Assembly: GCA_947484105.1 (NCBI GenBank)
Contig: CANKON010000085.1
Span: 1 to 6,504, forward strand
From: Methylococcaceae bacterium
GTDB taxonomy: Bacteria; Pseudomonadota; Gammaproteobacteria; Methylococcales; Methylomonadaceae
Reading direction: 5' to 3'
Length of the DNA stretch: 6,504 bases
The notes under the pieces were generated by a model. The model had not been told where the DNA came from. It searched no databases and was given only the letters and a program-made list of their open reading frames with translations. Both the position numbers and the translations under genes were made by a program. Positions 5,227 to 6,504 of the stretch are shown here, one piece after another (within the stretch, counting starts at the first letter, position 1; the number at the start of each line of letters is the position of its first letter).

Positions 5227-6504
5227 ATGAAGTTTGTTGTATTGGCATTGTTAGCTTTATTGCTGCCGCAATTTGCGTTTGCAGAAGGCTTTCAAAATTT
5301 AGGCATGACAGGAACTGAGCGCGGTATTTACACCGTGTTAATTTTCTTGATTGCATACGGTTTTGTAATGACCGAAGAATTTACACACATGCGTAAATCA
5401 AAACCTGTGATTTTAGCAGCGGGGATTATTTGGGCACACGCGGCAATTTTGGCGCAACAAAAAGGCGTTCCGACGCACGAAATGCACTTAGCATTTGAAC
5501 ATGACGTAAAAGAATACGCCGAATTGATGTTGTTTTTGCTTGTTGCGATGACTTACATCAATTCAATGGCAGAACGTAACGTGTTTGAAGCGTTGCGTTC
5601 ATGGTTGGTTAGAAAAGAATTCAGTTATCGTCAATTGTTTGTAATCACTGGTGTAATTACGTTCTTTTTATCAGCAGTTGCTGATAACTTAACAGCGGCT
5701 TTATTAGTTGGCGCGGTCGTTATGGCTGTTGGTGCGGATAACGAAAAATTCGTCAGCATCGGGTTTGTGAACTTGGTTATCGCCGCAAACGCAGGCGGTG
5801 CGTTCTGTCCGTTTGGCGACATTACGACATTGATGGTTTGGCAGGCAGAATACGCAGAATTCTTCGACTTCTTTAACTTGTTCATTCCGTCAGTTGTGAA
5901 TTATGCAATTCCAGCATCGATTATGTATTGGGCAGTTCCAAATGAACAACCGAAAGCAACGAATGAAGAAGCGGTGCAATTGAAACCAGGCGCGTTGATT
6001 ATTTGCGGTATGTTCTTAATGACTATCGCATTTGCGGTTAGTTTCAAACAAATTTTACACCTTCCTCCTTTCATGGGCATGATGACAGGCTTGTCATTGT
6101 TGATGTTGTTCGGTTACTACTTGAGAATGCAAGCGCATAAAAAAGGCGAACACGGTTTCGACATCTTCAACAAAGTGATGCACGCAGAATGGGATACGTT
6201 GTTATTCTTCTTCGGTGTGGTTTTCGCGGTAGGTGGTTTAGGTTATATCGGTTACTTAGAATTGTTATCAAGCGCGATGTACGATGGTTTAGGCGCAACG
6301 ACAGCAAACATTTTAGTCGGTTTAATTTCAGCGATTGTGGATAACATTCCTGTGATGTTTGCGGTATTGAACATGGGCGTAGATATGGATTTGTATCAAT
6401 GGTTGTTGGTGACTTTAACAGCAGGGGTTGGTGGTTCATTGTTATCAGTGGGTTCAGCGGCTGGCGTAGCGTTAATGGGTTCATCAAATCGCAAATACAC
6501 ATTC
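5227..6504 (+). CDS. nhaD: NhaD-type Na+/H+ antiporter (C-terminus beyond window)
   Basis: An uninterrupted frame of 426 codons runs to the right edge. NhaD exchanges cytoplasmic Na+ or Li+ for external protons across the inner membrane and belongs to the ion-transporter superfamily. Residues 1-19 form a signal-like hydrophobic start ending AFA, followed by EGFQN, as in many NhaD proteins. About a dozen hydrophobic segments follow, for example at 33-48, 60-77, 98-112, 137-169, 254-273, 322-343 and 392-418. Polar motifs inside the membrane match the family: SAVADNLTAALL (149-160), NAGGAFCPFGDITTLMVWQ (188-206), the second inverted-repeat partner SAIVDNIPVMFAVLNM (368-383) and AGVGGSLLSVGSAAGVALMG (399-418). 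The paired DN motifs (D153-N154 and D372-N373) are the likely ion-binding residues of the two halves. V. cholerae NhaD has 477 residues, so about 50 are missing here. It is divergent from smg-topA and preceded by two dyad elements that may regulate it. Confidence 0.93.
   Translation, partial: MKFVVLALLALLLPQFAFAEGFQNLGMTGTERGIYTVLIFLIAYGFVMTEEFTHMRKSKPVILAAGIIWAHAAILAQQKGVPTHEMHLAFEHDVKEYAELMLFLLVAMTYINSMAERNVFEALRSWLVRKEFSYRQLFVITGVITFFLSAVADNLTAALLVGAVVMAVGADNEKFVSIGFVNLVIAANAGGAFCPFGDITTLMVWQAEYAEFFDFFNLFIPSVVNYAIPASIMYWAVPNEQPKATNEEAVQLKPGALIICGMFLMTIAFAVSFKQILHLPPFMGMMTGLSLLMLFGYYLRMQAHKKGEHGFDIFNKVMHAEWDTLLFFFGVVFAVGGLGYIGYLELLSSAMYDGLGATTANILVGLISAIVDNIPVMFAVLNMGVDMDLYQWLLVTLTAGVGGSLLSVGSAAGVALMGSSNRKYTF

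Noticed and set aside
6167..6502. Minus-strand open frame of 111 codons
   Set aside because: It is antisense to nhaD. The predicted protein is repetitive in Leu, Pro, Asn and Arg, an artefact of reading TTG/GGT-rich codons backwards.

Overview
The window is ordinary chromosomal DNA from a low-GC proteobacterium. A gammaproteobacterium is most likely. The support is an adjacent smg-topA pair, a typical gammaproteobacterial arrangement, together with an NhaD-type sodium/proton antiporter and a solo CheY-like receiver. AT-rich codon choice (TTA/TTG Leu, AAA Lys, GAA Glu) runs through every gene. A sulfur-oxidiser of the Beggiatoa/Thiothrix kind would fit, but that is a guess.

Layout, left to right. 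Positions 1-1511 (minus) hold most of a FAD-dependent dehydrogenase of the COG2509 family, whose last residues lie beyond the left edge. A 174-bp divergent spacer (1512-1685) carries a good sigma70-like promoter for a single-domain CheY-like response regulator (1686-2081, plus). That gene converges on topA, and the 51-bp gap between them holds an 11-bp perfect hairpin that could terminate one or both. DNA topoisomerase I (topA, 2133-4424, minus) lies 24 bp downstream of smg (4449-4916, minus), so the two are probably one transcript. A 310-bp AT-rich spacer (4917-5226) separates smg from the divergent nhaD gene (5227 to the right edge, plus), which is cut off near its C-terminus.

The genes are mostly housekeeping and do not form an obvious single pathway. 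The best unexplained signal is in front of nhaD: two copies of an 18-bp element (16 of 18 identical), each carrying a dyad of the form ATTAGC-N7-GCTAAT (imperfect in copy 2) and set exactly 121 bp apart. They look like paired binding sites of a regulator of nhaD and/or smg-topA. I see no evidence of a mobile element, CRISPR array, RNA gene or defence system.
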